DNA of 5,124 nucleotides from NCBI GenBank assembly GCA_003343625.1, contig QAKV01000023.1:1-5124 (forward strand), written 5' to 3'. The stretch comes from Clostridiales bacterium. Its GTDB lineage: Bacteria > Bacillota > Clostridia > Lachnospirales > Lachnospiraceae. Below are positions 5,093 through 5,124 of the stretch, in pieces. The translations under genes were made by a program, and so were the position numbers. Positions within the stretch are counted from its first letter, which is position 1. Every line of letters starts with the position of its first letter. The notes below the pieces were generated by a model, which was given only the letters and a program-made list of their open reading frames with translations, was not told where the DNA came from and ran no database searches.

Positions 5093-5124
5093 AGATACCA
5101 CACCAAATATGATGAACCCACGCT
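5077..5124. other. AT-richer tail of different origin, possibly the end of an insertion sequence
   Basis: After the GGA codon ending at 5076 the sequence no longer resembles an XRE gene. These 48 bases are about 40% GC, lower than the coding DNA before them, and contain stops in the XRE frame. No ribosome site, terminator or recognisable protein is present in so short a stretch. The abrupt loss of homology inside a conserved domain, together with the window ending shortly after, would fit a multi-copy mobile element end at which an assembly stops. I cannot identify a terminal inverted repeat or target duplication because the other end lies outside the window. Confidence 0.35.

Noticed and set aside
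1..5124. CRISPR array, phage or defence cassette, riboswitch
   Set aside because: No regularly spaced direct repeats, phage structural or defence genes, or recognisable riboswitch cores were seen on either strand.

Overview
This window looks like a short piece of a Clostridia-type Firmicute chromosome, possibly Lachnospiraceae or a relative. The reasons are: the tatD-ksgA gene order typical of Firmicutes, strong AGGAGG-type ribosome sites, a lipoprotein with a classic lipobox, SigA-type promoters with 17-bp spacers, and moderately GC-rich coding DNA with AT-rich control regions. The exact genus cannot be fixed from the sequence alone.

Layout. Positions 1-50 hold the 5' part of a tRNA-Lys(CTT) gene on the minus strand, cut by the window edge, with its promoter at 86-114. 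A divergent, near-consensus promoter at 246-274 drives a monocistronic gene (339-1112) for a tandem SnoaL-like/NTF2-fold protein. A second good promoter (1182-1210) starts a tight four-gene plus-strand operon: a lipoprotein of unknown function (1255-2412), the TatD-family metal-dependent hydrolase (2409-3179), the 16S rRNA dimethyladenosine transferase RsmA/KsgA (3226-4110) and a beta-phosphoglucomutase-like HAD hydrolase (4107-4814). Two of the junctions are ATGA stop/start overlaps, so translation is probably coupled. A rho-independent terminator (4881-4924) follows. Directly behind it is the start of an XRE-type helix-turn-helix regulator (4964-5092). It loses family similarity after 38 residues and runs into a short, AT-richer tail at the window end.

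How the genes fit together. tatD and ksgA are housekeeping genes (nucleic acid hydrolysis or repair, and late 30S maturation). The lipoprotein and the HAD enzyme share their transcript, but no common pathway is evident. The SnoaL-like gene appears independent. I found no convincing novel multi-gene system. The points most worth a second look are the truncated regulator and its junction, the terminator placed in that regulator's leader, and several inverted repeats at control points (1089-1147, 1222-1254, 3154-3211, 265-277).

Caution: both window ends fall about 50 nt inside sequence likely to be multi-copy (a tRNA, and a possible insertion-sequence end). The window may therefore be a whole assembly contig broken at repeats.
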